NCBI GenBank assembly: GCA_964570665.1
Contig: CAZMZH010000013.1
Coordinates: 1-64,000, forward strand
Reading direction: 5' to 3'
From: JAJDAT01 sp964570665
GTDB taxonomy: Bacteria; Nitrospinota; Nitrospinia; Nitrospinales; JAJDAT01
Length of the DNA: 64,000 bases
Positions 14,903-23,929 of the stretch are shown here, piece after piece. The notes beneath the pieces are model-generated. The model made no database searches, was not told the origin of the DNA, and saw only the letters and a program-made list of their open reading frames with translations. Positions within the stretch are counted from its first letter, which is position 1. Each line of letters opens with the position of its first letter. Both the position numbers and the translations under genes were made by a program.

Positions 14903-15409
14903 TTATTTGTTTTTATATAAGAAAGCAAAAGAAAAGATCGCAGACACCATTAAAATCGCAAAGGTAGTTAGTAAAGTTTTCCAGTTGGAGATCTCGGAGC
15001 CCATCCGAGCTAGAAGGAGGCATCGGATAAACGATGTAAAAAAACTGATCGTTGCAAATTTTTTGAAATTTATTTTTGCGACACCTGCCGCGTAGGAAAT
15101 AATATCTGAAGGGTTGTAAGGCAAGACGCGAACCCAAAGAATCCAACTATCATACTTTTCAAAGCCGGAAATTATTTTTCGAACTTTATCCTGACTAAAG
15201 AAACGGGTAAATTTTTGATTTATTTTTCCGCCTATCCAATAGACGGCAAGAGAGCCGAGGAATAAACCGCTGCCGGCGGAAAATGCCGTATTCCAGGGTC
15301 CAAAGCGATGGCCCGCCGCTATGGTCAATGCTTCGGCGGGAATGGGAGGCGCTATTACCTGAACGATCATCGCAAAAAATAAGGCCCAAAGACTTTCGGT
15401 TTCCGTCAT
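14903..15409 (-). CDS. DedA/TVP38-like (VTT domain) membrane protein
   Basis: This 168-residue protein has four to five hydrophobic segments. The VTT/SNARE-assoc features are PPIPAEALTIAAGHRFGPWN, the GSGLFLGSLAVYWIGGK helix, and the conserved RVLPYNPSDIISYAAGVAKI block with an Arg before an RxxP-like turn. DedA proteins help recycle lipid carriers or keep membrane potential. It is shorter than typical DedA (about 200), though all core motifs are present. It is followed by the Rap1a-like gene in the same direction upstream, with a 24-base gap, so they may be co-transcribed. Confidence 0.8.
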   Translation of the reverse strand: MTETESLWALFFAMIVQVIAPPIPAEALTIAAGHRFGPWNTAFSAGSGLFLGSLAVYWIGGKINQKFTRFFSQDKVRKIISGFEKYDSWILWVRVLPYNPSDIISYAAGVAKINFKKFATISFFTSFIRCLLLARMGSEISNWKTLLTTFAILMVSAIFSFAFLYKNK

Positions 15410-15433
15410 TCAACAATAAAATTTGAAAAAATT

Positions 15434-15775
15434 TTATTTATCCCGGCAAGGGAAAACGTTGAAAAGGGCTTTGGCTACAATCCATTTTGCGGGAAAATGA
15501 AGTTCTTCGGGGTTGGCTCGCATCCATTTACCGATTACCATGACGATTTGCTTGTTCGTGGCTTTTTCCAGGCAGTAAAGGCGGGTATCAAATGAAATAT
15601 CTAAAACGCCGATAATAAAACCCAGGCAAAGACCGTCGCTATAGTCGTCGCCATTTTCGCAAATTTCTAACAAATCGCTTCCGGTAATTTCAACTCCAAA
15701 TTTAGCGGCTTCTGCGGAGGTAGATCCCATTAATAGAAGAGCCGTCAAAAGCGCCATGCCAATGATCTGCTTCAT
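15434..15775 (-). CDS. Rap1a/Tai-domain periplasmic protein
   Basis: This 113-residue protein has a signal peptide (MKQIIGMALLTALLLMGSTS, cleavage after AEA). The domain has four cysteines in the arrangement LLEIC, GLCLGFIIGVLD, RLYCLEKATNKQ, and a final FPC. This is the Rap1a/Tai domain, first described in type VI secretion immunity proteins but also common as single periplasmic proteins outside T6SS loci. No effector gene is adjacent. It likely forms an operon with the DedA-like gene downstream. Confidence 0.78.
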   Translation of the reverse strand: MKQIIGMALLTALLLMGSTSAEAAKFGVEITGSDLLEICENGDDYSDGLCLGFIIGVLDISFDTRLYCLEKATNKQIVMVIGKWMRANPEELHFPAKWIVAKALFNVFPCRDK

Positions 15776-16010
15776 AAGTTTTGTTGTCCCTGATTTAGCG
15801 TGATTTTTATTCTTTGGAATTTTCCAAAGTAGATTTTTTACCGTTACAATTTTCTTTTAAACTGAATTCATCTTAAAAGGGAACGCGGAAAATGGCAATT
15901 CATTATATTCACAATATTCGCTAAAAAATTAAGTAAGAATTTTGCGAAGTCGGTTGGCAGAGGAATGAAAGATGAAAGGAGGATTTAATCTATGAGGCTT
16001 TTGATTCAGA

Positions 16011-16943
16011 TTAGGTGTATTCTTTTTGGAGATCTAACAATTGTTGAAAAAAATCTTCAAAATCATGGATTCTTATAATTTCTGGAATTGTGTTGGGCAA
16101 TCCTTGGCCACCAACTATTATGGTAATTTCTTTGTCGAGTCTTTCCCTCAATTTTGCGATTAATCGTCCTGCTTTTTGCGAATCGTAATAGACCGAAACG
16201 CTTAAACACAAAAGTTGACTCTTTGTTTTAAGAACTGCGGAAATTATTTCTTCGTATGGGATATTGGAACCCAAATAAACGATTCTATAGTTAGCGATGG
16301 CTCCGACGGTGGCGGCCATTTGTAAACCAAGGCTGTGGTTTTCTTCTGGAAGAGTGGCCATTAAAACTTTTGGTCCGTCATTTCTTTCGTTTATCTGTCT
16401 CCATTTTGATCCTAAAAAATCATATAAGCGCTCTGATGCAAAATGTTCCTGAGAAATAGAGAGTTCGCCATTTTCCCATCCGGTCCCAATTTTATTTAAA
16501 AATGGAATGACGCATTCTGTTATAAACTTGACGCTTCCTAACCGACCCCATTCCGCAAAAAATCCATCGTCAAGAGTTTGGTAAGAAAATTTATGGACGG
16601 CTTCAATCCAGCCTTCGACAATTAACTCTCGCGAACTTTCAACTTGGGTTTCTTTTGCCTTTGAGTGAACTACAGACGATCCTGGCAGTAAGGAGCTTAT
16701 ATTGAGTAAACTTTCAATTTCGCTAAGGGAAGCTTTGGCCAGTTTTCCAGGGCGATGACCTTCTTTTAAGGCTCGAGCAATCGCTCTTAATCGAGGGACT
16801 TCCTCTTTGGGGTATCGCCTATGACCTGAAGGAAGTCTTAAAGGAACGGGAGTTCCATAACGCTTTTCCCAAACTCTAAGGGTATGAGTGCTGATTCCGG
16901 TTAAACGAGCCAGTTCTCCAATAGGTAATCCATTATCCAACAT
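16011..16943 (-). CDS. CarH/LitR-type B12-dependent light-sensing MerR regulator
   Basis: This 310-residue protein has three parts. A MerR helix-turn-helix covers residues 1-70 (IGELARLTGISTHTLRVWEK). A helical bundle carries WENGELSISQEH, the Wx9EH motif used to identify adenosylcobalamin photoreceptors. A cobalamin domain has ENHSLG (ExHxxG) and YLGSNIPYEEI. In CarH, dark AdoCbl tetramers bind the promoter and light breaks the Co-C bond to release it. The gene is divergent from a CbiX/SirB-like chelatase, with a consensus promoter between them. Carotenoid genes, the usual targets, are not in view. Confidence 0.85.
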   Translation of the reverse strand: MLDNGLPIGELARLTGISTHTLRVWEKRYGTPVPLRLPSGHRRYPKEEVPRLRAIARALKEGHRPGKLAKASLSEIESLLNISSLLPGSSVVHSKAKETQVESSRELIVEGWIEAVHKFSYQTLDDGFFAEWGRLGSVKFITECVIPFLNKIGTGWENGELSISQEHFASERLYDFLGSKWRQINERNDGPKVLMATLPEENHSLGLQMAATVGAIANYRIVYLGSNIPYEEIISAVLKTKSQLLCLSVSVYYDSQKAGRLIAKLRERLDKEITIIVGGQGLPNTIPEIIRIHDFEDFFQQLLDLQKEYT

Positions 16944-17039
16944 AAGCCTCTTTTCTTAGACGTAATATAGAAAACTTAGAACAAAAAATCAAAAAAAGAT
17001 CACATCATTAGACAAAATAAATTTTAATAAAAAATTAAT

Positions 17040-17068
17040 TTGACAATAAATGCATTTATTTCTAAAAT
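17040..17068 (+). promoter_or_regulatory. Consensus promoter of the chelatase-like gene, likely CarH target
   Basis: TTGACA (17040-17045) and TAAAAT (17063-17068) are exactly 17 bases apart, followed by AGGAG and the ATG at 17100. TTAGA repeats at 16956, 16976 and 17008 lie between this promoter and the divergent regulator; the one at 17008 reads TTAGACAA. CarH is known to bind spaced direct repeats containing TnnACA overlapping the -35 box, and both TAGACA and TTGACA fit that pattern. The operator assignment is inference. Confidence 0.5.
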
Positions 17069-17099
17069 TAAAGATATATATAAATAGGAGTTAAACATA

Positions 17100-17618
17100 A
17101 TGTCTAATTTTGAATCGGTAATTTTAGTTGGACATGGGGGATTGCCGTCGGATTGTCCTCCTGATATTGTATCTAAATTAAAACGTTTGGAGATGGATAG
17201 GAGGCGCCGAGGCGTCCCTGCATCTGACGAAGAGATGGAACTGGATAGAAAGGTTCGCGATTGGCCTAGAACGCCGGAATCGGATCCTTATAAAGTTGGG
17301 CTTGAAAAGCTTGTTAGTCATTTAGCTGCCAAAATGCCCGAGACTAAAGTGGTTGCCGCTTACAATGAATTTTGCGCACCAAGTATTGAGGAAGCGGCTG
17401 ACAGTTTAGTGGCGTCGGGCATTAAAAGTATTTCTTTAATTTCGTCGATGTTCACGCCGGGTGGGTCTCATTCTGATAAGGAAATACCGGAAGAGGTGGA
17501 GGAACTGCGCAAAAAATATCCGAAAGTCAATTTCCAATACGCATGGCCTTTTGACTTAAATAATGTTGCCGAATTGATGGCTGGCCATTTAAAGGATTTT
17601 GATAAGCCAAATTCATAA
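17100..17618 (+). CDS. CbiX/SirB-like chelatase
   Basis: This 172-residue protein is of the small chelatase fold. It has SVILVGHGGLP with the first metal His near residue 13, and MFTPGGSHSDKEIPEEV with the second His near 125. Those are the positions used by CbiX/SirB to insert cobalt or iron into sirohydrochlorin, or in related enzymes into porphyrins. An insert of about 45 residues after the first motif (LKRLEMDRRRRGVPASDEE) is not usual. It stands divergent to a B12-dependent regulator, which fits a tetrapyrrole role. Metal and substrate cannot be assigned. Confidence 0.68.
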   Translation: MSNFESVILVGHGGLPSDCPPDIVSKLKRLEMDRRRRGVPASDEEMELDRKVRDWPRTPESDPYKVGLEKLVSHLAAKMPETKVVAAYNEFCAPSIEEAADSLVASGIKSISLISSMFTPGGSHSDKEIPEEVEELRKKYPKVNFQYAWPFDLNNVAELMAGHLKDFDKPNS

Positions 17619-17648
17619 AAAACGGTTAACTTAGGCATGGTTATAAGC

Positions 17649-18149
17649 ATGAAAAAATTAAATTCTATCGCAATAAAAGCCTTTTTAATCAATGGCGCTT
17701 TACTTTTTTCATTATTCTTTACAACGAATGTTTTGGGCCTTGGGTGGGCGGATCGCGAATGGATTTCTTCAGGATGCCCTTCAAATATATTAGGCGTTTG
17801 GAAAGCCCGGAGCAGCCCCGATAAAATTCCTCATAAAATGAGAATTGCTAAAGGGATAATTTCGCTAACGACAAAAGAAGGAAGTGAAAAAAAGTTTTTT
17901 TATGACGATTCAAAATTCGTAAAGCAGGCTCGTTTTTTACAAGTCAATTTAAAAGCGGACGATTCTAGCGTTTTAGATTCTACGGTTTGGAAAATCCGGC
18001 CTCACCTAACTTGGAAACCTTCAATAAAGGATTCTAATTCGCAAACAAAATCCAATTGTTTAATTAAAGTTTTACGATTTAAAAACGAGAAACAAGCTGG
18101 TTTTGATAAATATCTAACCTGGGATATATATGAAAAATCCTCGGATTAA
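17649..18149 (+). CDS. Exported hypothetical protein
   Basis: From the ATG at 17649 the protein begins MKKLNSIAIKAFLINGALLF, a good signal peptide ending near TTNVLG. An ATG at 17637 would add four residues before it. The mature part (about 140 residues) is beta-rich, with two cysteines (SSGCPSNILGVWKA and SNCLIKVL). The NILGVWKA-like opening is reminiscent of lipocalin-type 'GxW' starts, but no family can be named. It follows the chelatase-like gene by 30 bases in the same direction. Confidence 0.55.
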   Translation: MKKLNSIAIKAFLINGALLFSLFFTTNVLGLGWADREWISSGCPSNILGVWKARSSPDKIPHKMRIAKGIISLTTKEGSEKKFFYDDSKFVKQARFLQVNLKADDSSVLDSTVWKIRPHLTWKPSIKDSNSQTKSNCLIKVLRFKNEKQAGFDKYLTWDIYEKSSD

Positions 18150-18322
18150 TAAACTTTTATCTAATTGACTACTTCAAAGGTTTTCAAATTAAGAAACTTA
18201 AAAACGTCCATGGGGTTCGGCGAAAAGCTCTGGGGAGCCTGCCAGTTTTTTGCTAACAAAGCTTCAGTCTGACTGCGATTACGCTGGATAGCCGGATTCT
18301 AAATATTACTTTTGGTTACCTG

Positions 18323-18619
18323 ATGGTTTATGAATGTAAAATTTACGACAAGAATGGGAAATTAAAAAAAGAAGTTACTCCAGAAGAGATAAAAAAATTA
18401 ACCGATTCAGATTTTATTAATCAAAAATCTACGCGATTGGCTAGAAAAAGAATTGCTACATTTAAAGAAAATAAAAAAATTACGAAGTCGACAAAATTTT
18501 ACACGAAGACATGTATTCAATGTGCACAAACATTTCATCCTAGGCAGCATTCAACAAAATACTGTTCGCATGAATGCCAAAAAAGATTTTACTACGATAA
18601 TAAGAAGCTAAAAAATTAA
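18323..18619 (+). CDS. Small basic protein with C-terminal zinc finger
   Basis: This 98-residue Lys-rich protein ends in CIQCAQTFHP, a 10-residue loop, then YCSHECQKRFYY. The arrangement is CxxC...CSxxC, a zinc-ribbon or treble-clef finger like those of small cytosolic nucleic-acid-binding proteins. The N-terminal 60 residues are basic and helical with no recognised domain. No ribosome site is obvious. Neighbours give no function. It could bind RNA or DNA. Confidence 0.5.
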   Translation: MVYECKIYDKNGKLKKEVTPEEIKKLTDSDFINQKSTRLARKRIATFKENKKITKSTKFYTKTCIQCAQTFHPRQHSTKYCSHECQKRFYYDNKKLKN

Positions 18620-18643
18620 AGGACGTTTTTCCTTAAAATTTGA

Positions 18644-18726
18644 TCGAACAGTTTTGAACGCTTGGTCGAAAGGGGGAAGCCAAGTTGTTCGACGGGGGAT
18701 TGTAACGGATCCCCCAACTTTTCATA
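18644..18726 (+). repeat. Structured tandem repeat, copy 1
   Basis: This is unit 1 of two units with a 100-base period. TCGAACA (18644) can pair with TGTTCGA (from about 18686), enclosing a hairpin CTTGG...CCAAG (18661-18684) with a purine loop AAAGGGGGAAG. A second hairpin follows, GGGGGAT...ATCCCCC (18694-18715), then AACTTTT. The nested helices and conserved loop suggest an RNA element rather than a coding region. Confidence 0.55.
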
Positions 18727-18743
18727 TACAAGCTGAAAAAGGA

Positions 18744-18826
18744 TTGAATAGTTTTGGACGGATTGGTTGTAAGGGGGAAGGCCAAGTCGTTCACGGGGGG
18801 ATTCTAATGAATCTCCCCATTTTTTT
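18744..18826 (+). repeat. Structured tandem repeat, copy 2
   Basis: This is unit 2 of the pair. AATAGTTTTGGACG at 18747 aligns with AACAGTTTTGAACG at 18647. The purine loop AAGGGGGAAGGCCAAG is kept, while the flanking stem is kept by paired changes (TGAA with TTCA). It ends in the terminator at 18795. Conservation of pairing with changed bases supports an RNA structure. Confidence 0.55.
18795..18826 (+). terminator. Rho-independent terminator
   Basis: GGGGGGATTC and GAATCTCCCC pair as a 10-base stem with one G-U pair and a TAAT loop, followed by ATTTTTTT. It ends the tandem structured repeat and would stop transcription from the 17100-18619 genes before the TPR gene at 18904. Copy 1 of the repeat has a weaker version at 18694-18715. 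Confidence 0.75.
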
Positions 18827-18903
18827 AACTAATTTAATCTTTGCTATATTTAGCGAGTTAGCTATAAAATCGTTTAAATCCGAAATTTCATCCTGAATTA
18901 ATT

Positions 18904-19404
18904 ATGAAGCGATATAAAAATGAATGCTTAATAGTAATTTTAACAACGCTTATTTTTTTTAGTATTTTTTGTTTATCTACAATGGCGTTTGGTGAGGATT
19001 GGGAAGAAGCGAGAGCTATGGTCCAAACTGGAAAAGACTTTGAAAAGTCCGGACAGCTTGATAAAGCCACCGACGCTTTTAAAAAAACGGTAAAATTATT
19101 TCCCGATTATCCGGATGGCTATCTTCAGTTAGGTTTTGGGTTGCAAGCTTTGAAAAAATTTAATTCTGCGATTGAAGCTTACCAAAAAGGTTTGAATTTA
19201 AGTCCCTATCATAAGTTCGGCGCTGAGGCTTATTATAATATGAGCGTTTCTGCCGACAAGCTTGGAAGAGGCGCTGACGCTATTGTTTATCTTAAAAAGG
19301 CGTTACAGGCCTATACGGATAGGAATGATTATCCTGGCGTATTCCAGGCAGGGTCTTATTTAGAAGTTTTGTCGAATAAATATCCAGAGAATAAAAATAA
19401 ATAA
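18904..19404 (+). CDS. Exported TPR protein
   Basis: This 166-residue protein has a signal peptide (about residues 1-30, VILTTLIFFSIFCLSTMAFG). Three to four TPR motifs follow (WEEARAMVQTGKDFEKSGQL, DGYLQLGFGLQALKKFN, AEAYYNMSVSADKLGRG). It likely acts as a periplasmic scaffold. It lies upstream of the large spermidine-synthase-like TPR protein, 240 bases away, in the same direction. Confidence 0.8.
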   Translation: MKRYKNECLIVILTTLIFFSIFCLSTMAFGEDWEEARAMVQTGKDFEKSGQLDKATDAFKKTVKLFPDYPDGYLQLGFGLQALKKFNSAIEAYQKGLNLSPYHKFGAEAYYNMSVSADKLGRGADAIVYLKKALQAYTDRNDYPGVFQAGSYLEVLSNKYPENKNK

Positions 19405-19644
19405 AAACTCAAAAATACCCTCCAGCTAGAAATTGATTTTTCTTTCCTTATTTTTTTAAGTTTTTTGAAAAACCTCAACTTTTTTATTTCCTAAGGTAGT
19501 TTTGCGATTTTGGCGTTGTTGTAAATTAGTAAGCGCTATAATGTTAGGCTTATTTTTTTAATATTTGGCGATATTTAGTTTTTAAATCATTTTTCGCCGT
19601 TATCTTTTATTTTTGAGAATCTCTTTTAGGCTATTCCGCTGATT

Positions 19645-22600
19645 ATGAATCGATCTCCATTAGTTTATTTTTTATTTTTTTTATCGGGTATTTCGGGCCT
19701 GATTTACGAAATTGTTTGGACTCGAATGTTGACGCTAACCTTTGGCCATACAGTTTTTTCAGCTTCAATTGTATTGTGCGCCTTTATGGCTGGGTTAGGA
19801 TTAGGAAGTTATTTATGGGGACATTGGGCCGATACTGAGCGCGACCCGTTATTGGTTTATGGAAAGGTTGAAATATTAATTGCCGTCATAGGATCAATTC
19901 TTTCGGTTGTTTTAGCAAACTTTGGATCCATTTATTCTTGGTTACATTTTTTTATTCCCGAAGTTTCATTTTTACAAAATGTTGTGAAAGCCGTTTTAGC
20001 TTTTGGAATGGTAATGTTTCCCGCGATGTTAATGGGAGCTACTTTACCCGTTGTCGGTAAATATTATGTATCTGACGATCAAAAAATAGGAACCCAAATT
20101 GGTCTTTTGTATTCCATTAATACTTTTGGAGCAGCCTTAGGTTGCTTATTAACGGGTTTTATTTTAATTCCAATTTTAGGAGTTTTGCAGTCGGTATTGT
20201 TTGCTGCATCTATAAATCTTTTGGTTGGCCTTGGAGCCGTTCGAGTTTATCAAGAAGCTAATCCAGAAACAAAGATAGATCTTAAATTACCTTTGCCTAC
20301 CATTCCAAAGTTTGGGGTCGATAAAGAAGATAGGATTTGGTTAACCGTTAGCTTTATATCGGGCTTTACGGCCTTGGCGTTTCAAGTCCTTTGGACGCGT
20401 TTATTGGTTTTTAGCATTTCAAGTACCGTTTATTCCTTCAGTATGATGCTTACAGTTTTTTTATTGGGAATTGTTTTAGGTAGTTTTCTTGTTATCCCCG
20501 TTTTACGGTTTTTTCCTTCCACAAAGATTATTTTAGCCATATTACAGGCCGGGGTTGGCGTTTATGCCATTTCATCATTATTTTTGATGGAAGATATTTT
20601 GTCGGCGCCATGGAATAGTTATAACCTGCAAAACCCAATTGCGGCCTTTACAACTTATTTTAAAGATAGCGCCGCTCTTGTTTTGATACCTACCCTTTTA
20701 CTAGGAATGAATTTTCCAATTCTTACTAGAAACTTTGCCAAAAGTAAATCGAATGTAGGGAAGGGAACGGGACAGATTTATGCCGCCAATACTTTGGGCG
20801 GAATACTAGGTTCTTTTATTGCCGGCTTTATATTACTACCTATGTTGGGAAGTCAGATGGGCGTGGCTTTGGTTGCTTCGCTAAATTTATTCTGCGCTGT
20901 TTTTTTGTGTGCTCGAGGAAACCAAGTTCAACCTTCTTTAAAAAAACCTTTGGTAATTGGCGGAGGGATTTTAATAATTATTTTGAACTTTTCCATCCCA
21001 AAAGACTTAATCGATAAATTTTTTATGCGAGATAGCGCGGGAAAACGAGATATTACTAAGCTGATTTATTTTGACGAGGGCCTTACGGATACGGTCGCTA
21101 TATTCAAAGATAATTACGGAATATTAGATCCCGAAGCAAAACGGCTAATAACTAATGGAATTTCAATGTCGGCTTCTAATATGACAGCTACCAAATACAT
21201 GAAAATGTTTGCTCATGTACCTATTATTTTGCGCGACGATCCGAAAGACGTACTGGTTATTTGTTTTGGCACTGGCCAAACCGTAGGGGCGGCGGGAATT
21301 CACCCCACAGTTGAAAGAGTTGATGCGGTCGATTTATCTCCTGGAGTGATTTATTCTGGAAAAGTATTTGCTAAAGAAAATCATGATGCCCTCAATAATC
21401 CAAAGATAAATATTGTTTTCCAGGATGGAAGAAACTACTTGTTAACCACTAGTAGGCAGTATGATGTTATCACTGCAGAACCTCCGCCTCCGCGAACGGC
21501 ATTTACGGTTAACCTATATACCCGAGAATACTATGAATTAACCAGGAAACGTCTTAAACCGGGCGGTATTGTGGCTCAATGGATACCATTGCATAGCCAA
21601 AGCGAAGAAGAAGTTTACAGACATTTTAAAACTTTTCGCGATGTTTTTCCTCATGTAATGGGTTGGATGTCTGTGGCTAAAGAGATTTTAATCATAGGGT
21701 CCGATCAACCTATAGAAATTGATTTTGAAAAGATTAAAAGTCGTCTTTCGGATCCCAAATTAAATCCAGCGTTTAAAGAACTGGAAATTGAAAATCCATA
21801 TTCGTTCCTTAGTTCAATATGGTTATTTGAAAAACAAATTGATCGATTAGCTTTAGGAAGACCAATCATAAGCGATAATCGACCCAGTATTGAATTTTAT
21901 CTCGATTTTCCAGACGTTATTGGACCTGAAGAATTAGAAAAGATAATATTTAACCGAGCTAGTTTTGGAGATATTACTAAAAGGATAAAAAATTTCTCCG
22001 CTGAAGATCGGTTAAAATTTGAACCTTATTATCGATCAATGGATTTATATCAAAGAGGCGTCGTTTATAGTAATCCTAATTTACTTTTAGAAGCGGTCAA
22101 TCTAGTGCCAGAGGATGAATTGTTTCGATTTCATCTTCAATCGAGTAGAAGTCAAATACAAAGGCTTTTAAATTTAATACAAAAGGAGCCAGACAATCCG
22201 GAACATTTACTAAACTTAGGCCATGCTTATTTTCAATTGGGCGATTATAAAAATAGTATGGACTTATTTAAGAAAGCTAAGCGTTTGGATTCGAGTCAAC
22301 ATCTTGCTGATTTGTATATAGCTCATAATTTTCTAAAAATTGGAAAACTCAAAAAGGCGAAAATATTTTTTGACGAAGTTGCCAAAAAAGATCCTCGATT
22401 TATAAGAAATATTATGCAGGAAATTGGATTGATTGAGCTGTTAACTCAATTGGAGGAGGATTCAATGAATCAAGGGCTCACGATTTCCGCCGCGCAATAT
22501 TATAACCTTCGAAATGATTTTAGAAGAGCTTTGACTTTTTCGTTAGGAGTGTTGGAGAAAAACCCAGGCAACGCAAACGCTTTGCAGAGCGCAATAATTA

Positions 22601-22842
22601 GTTACCGCGGTTTAGGAGAGCCAAGGGAAGCCCTTGGCTTTGCGGCTCAATACGAGGCGGCAAAGCCAGACGACATCCATGGATTATATATAATTGCAGA
22701 ATTATATATGAAAATTTTGGATTATAAGAAAGCAAGGGTTTACTTAGAAAAAGTATTAAGAAAAAACGATTCTTATCAAAATGCAGAACAGCTTTTGGAA
22801 GAATGTATTAGAGTTGAAGGAATTAAAAAAACAGCGGCATAA
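19645..22842 (+). CDS. Membrane-fused spermidine-synthase-like protein with TPR tail
   Basis: This 1065-residue protein has three parts. Residues about 1-450 form 12 or so transmembrane helices (GISGLIYEIVWTRMLTL, then TLPVVGKYYV). Residues about 455-730 are a spermine/spermidine-synthase-like Rossmann domain with ICFGTGQTVGAAGIH (AdoMet or decarboxy-AdoMet loop), VDAVDLSPG and FQDGRNYLLTT. Residues about 860-1060 are TPRs. The membrane-fused synthase family is widespread but few members have a proven reaction. The added TPR tail suggests partner binding. The PspA/DUF2617/DUF4178 module at 28.7-31.5 kb, to which such synthases are often linked, lies nearby. Confidence 0.85.
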   Translation: MNRSPLVYFLFFLSGISGLIYEIVWTRMLTLTFGHTVFSASIVLCAFMAGLGLGSYLWGHWADTERDPLLVYGKVEILIAVIGSILSVVLANFGSIYSWLHFFIPEVSFLQNVVKAVLAFGMVMFPAMLMGATLPVVGKYYVSDDQKIGTQIGLLYSINTFGAALGCLLTGFILIPILGVLQSVLFAASINLLVGLGAVRVYQEANPETKIDLKLPLPTIPKFGVDKEDRIWLTVSFISGFTALAFQVLWTRLLVFSISSTVYSFSMMLTVFLLGIVLGSFLVIPVLRFFPSTKIILAILQAGVGVYAISSLFLMEDILSAPWNSYNLQNPIAAFTTYFKDSAALVLIPTLLLGMNFPILTRNFAKSKSNVGKGTGQIYAANTLGGILGSFIAGFILLPMLGSQMGVALVASLNLFCAVFLCARGNQVQPSLKKPLVIGGGILIIILNFSIPKDLIDKFFMRDSAGKRDITKLIYFDEGLTDTVAIFKDNYGILDPEAKRLITNGISMSASNMTATKYMKMFAHVPIILRDDPKDVLVICFGTGQTVGAAGIHPTVERVDAVDLSPGVIYSGKVFAKENHDALNNPKINIVFQDGRNYLLTTSRQYDVITAEPPPPRTAFTVNLYTREYYELTRKRLKPGGIVAQWIPLHSQSEEEVYRHFKTFRDVFPHVMGWMSVAKEILIIGSDQPIEIDFEKIKSRLSDPKLNPAFKELEIENPYSFLSSIWLFEKQIDRLALGRPIISDNRPSIEFYLDFPDVIGPEELEKIIFNRASFGDITKRIKNFSAEDRLKFEPYYRSMDLYQRGVVYSNPNLLLEAVNLVPEDELFRFHLQSSRSQIQRLLNLIQKEPDNPEHLLNLGHAYFQLGDYKNSMDLFKKAKRLDSSQHLADLYIAHNFLKIGKLKKAKIFFDEVAKKDPRFIRNIMQEIGLIELLTQLEEDSMNQGLTISAAQYYNLRNDFRRALTFSLGVLEKNPGNANALQSAIISYRGLGEPREALGFAAQYEAAKPDDIHGLYIIAELYMKILDYKKARVYLEKVLRKNDSYQNAEQLLEECIRVEGIKKTAA

Positions 22843-22854
22843 TTTTCTAGAATT

Positions 22855-23913
22855 CTAATCTGAGTAAGCGTTAATGATATGAATCATTTCGGTTAAATTT
22901 GTTTTAAATATATCTACTAGAACAGGATCAAAATCGATTCCAACTTTTTCTTCTATTAGGTCCATAGCGCCCTCGCATGATACTTTTTGAGCGTAGGGTC
23001 GGTGGTGAATAAGAGAATCGAATGTATCGCATAAGGCAACAATTCTTCCCACTAGAGGTATTTCTTCACCTTCTAAACAATTTGGATATCCAGTGCCATC
23101 CCATCGTTCTTGATGAGTAAGGGCAATTTTTTCGGCCAATTGCAGTAACTCAGAGTTACTTCCAGAAAGGATTTTCGCCCCAATTTCTGGATGAGATTTC
23201 ATAATATTCCATTCGGCAGGCTCTAATTCTCCCGTTTTTAGAAGTATTTCGTCGGGTATCCCAATTTTTCCAACATCGTGTAATGGACTGGCGTTTTCAA
23301 TAAGGTCACATTCTTTTGGCTTTAGACCATATACTTGCGCTAAGCGTCTACATAGTTTTCCTATTCGAATAGAATGAAGTCCCGATTTTCGATCTCGATA
23401 TTCTGAAGCGCGGCCAAGTCGGTGGATAATTTCTAACTGCGTTTTTTCCAGATCTAAAGTTCGTTCTTTTACCACTTTTTCTAGGTTCTTATTACTTCCT
23501 TTTAATTTTTTATTTAAGATCCGAACTTCTAAAATATTTCGGGTTCTGCACAAAACTTCTAAATAATCAAAAGGCTTGCCTAAAAAATCCCTGGCTCCAC
23601 CTTCAAGAGCTCTTAGCCGGTTATCGTAATCGGCCTGAGCGGTTAAAACTAAAATAGGCGCGTAAGAGTCTTTTTCTATTTCACTCAGCCTTTCAATAAC
23701 TTCAAAACCATTAAGGTAAGGCATCATTAAATCAAGGATTACCAGGTCTGGTTGATGTTTTATATAAAGCTCTTGAGCCATCCGCGAATCTTTTGTTGAT
23801 ATGAGATTCGAATAACCTTCTTGGGAAAGAATTTGTTCAAGCAACTCAATATTGTTGAGTTCATCATCCACAATTAAAACGGTGGATTCGAATATTTCAT
23901 CATCGGTTAACAT
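22855..23913 (-). CDS. Response regulator with HD-GYP domain
   Basis: This 352-residue protein has a receiver domain with TVLIVDDELNN, phosphoacceptor in LVILDLMMPYLNGF near residue 62, and the Lys of LGKPFDY. A linker helix leads to an HD-GYP phosphodiesterase (SPLHDVGKIGIPDEILLK, LTHQERWDGTGYPNC). It is predicted to break down cyclic di-GMP when phosphorylated. It follows the hybrid kinase gene by 16 bases, so the kinase and it likely work together. It is a paralogue of the 25857-26921 protein, whose receiver is altered. Confidence 0.92.
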   Translation of the reverse strand: MLTDDEIFESTVLIVDDELNNIELLEQILSQEGYSNLISTKDSRMAQELYIKHQPDLVILDLMMPYLNGFEVIERLSEIEKDSYAPILVLTAQADYDNRLRALEGGARDFLGKPFDYLEVLCRTRNILEVRILNKKLKGSNKNLEKVVKERTLDLEKTQLEIIHRLGRASEYRDRKSGLHSIRIGKLCRRLAQVYGLKPKECDLIENASPLHDVGKIGIPDEILLKTGELEPAEWNIMKSHPEIGAKILSGSNSELLQLAEKIALTHQERWDGTGYPNCLEGEEIPLVGRIVALCDTFDSLIHHRPYAQKVSCEGAMDLIEEKVGIDFDPVLVDIFKTNLTEMIHIINAYSD

Positions 23914-23929
23914 AAACCCGGTCTCTCGT

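Noticed and set aside
18210..18272. 20-codon frame MGFGEKLWG resembling an HsdM start
   Set aside because: Only about eight residues match and it stops at once; not listed as a feature.
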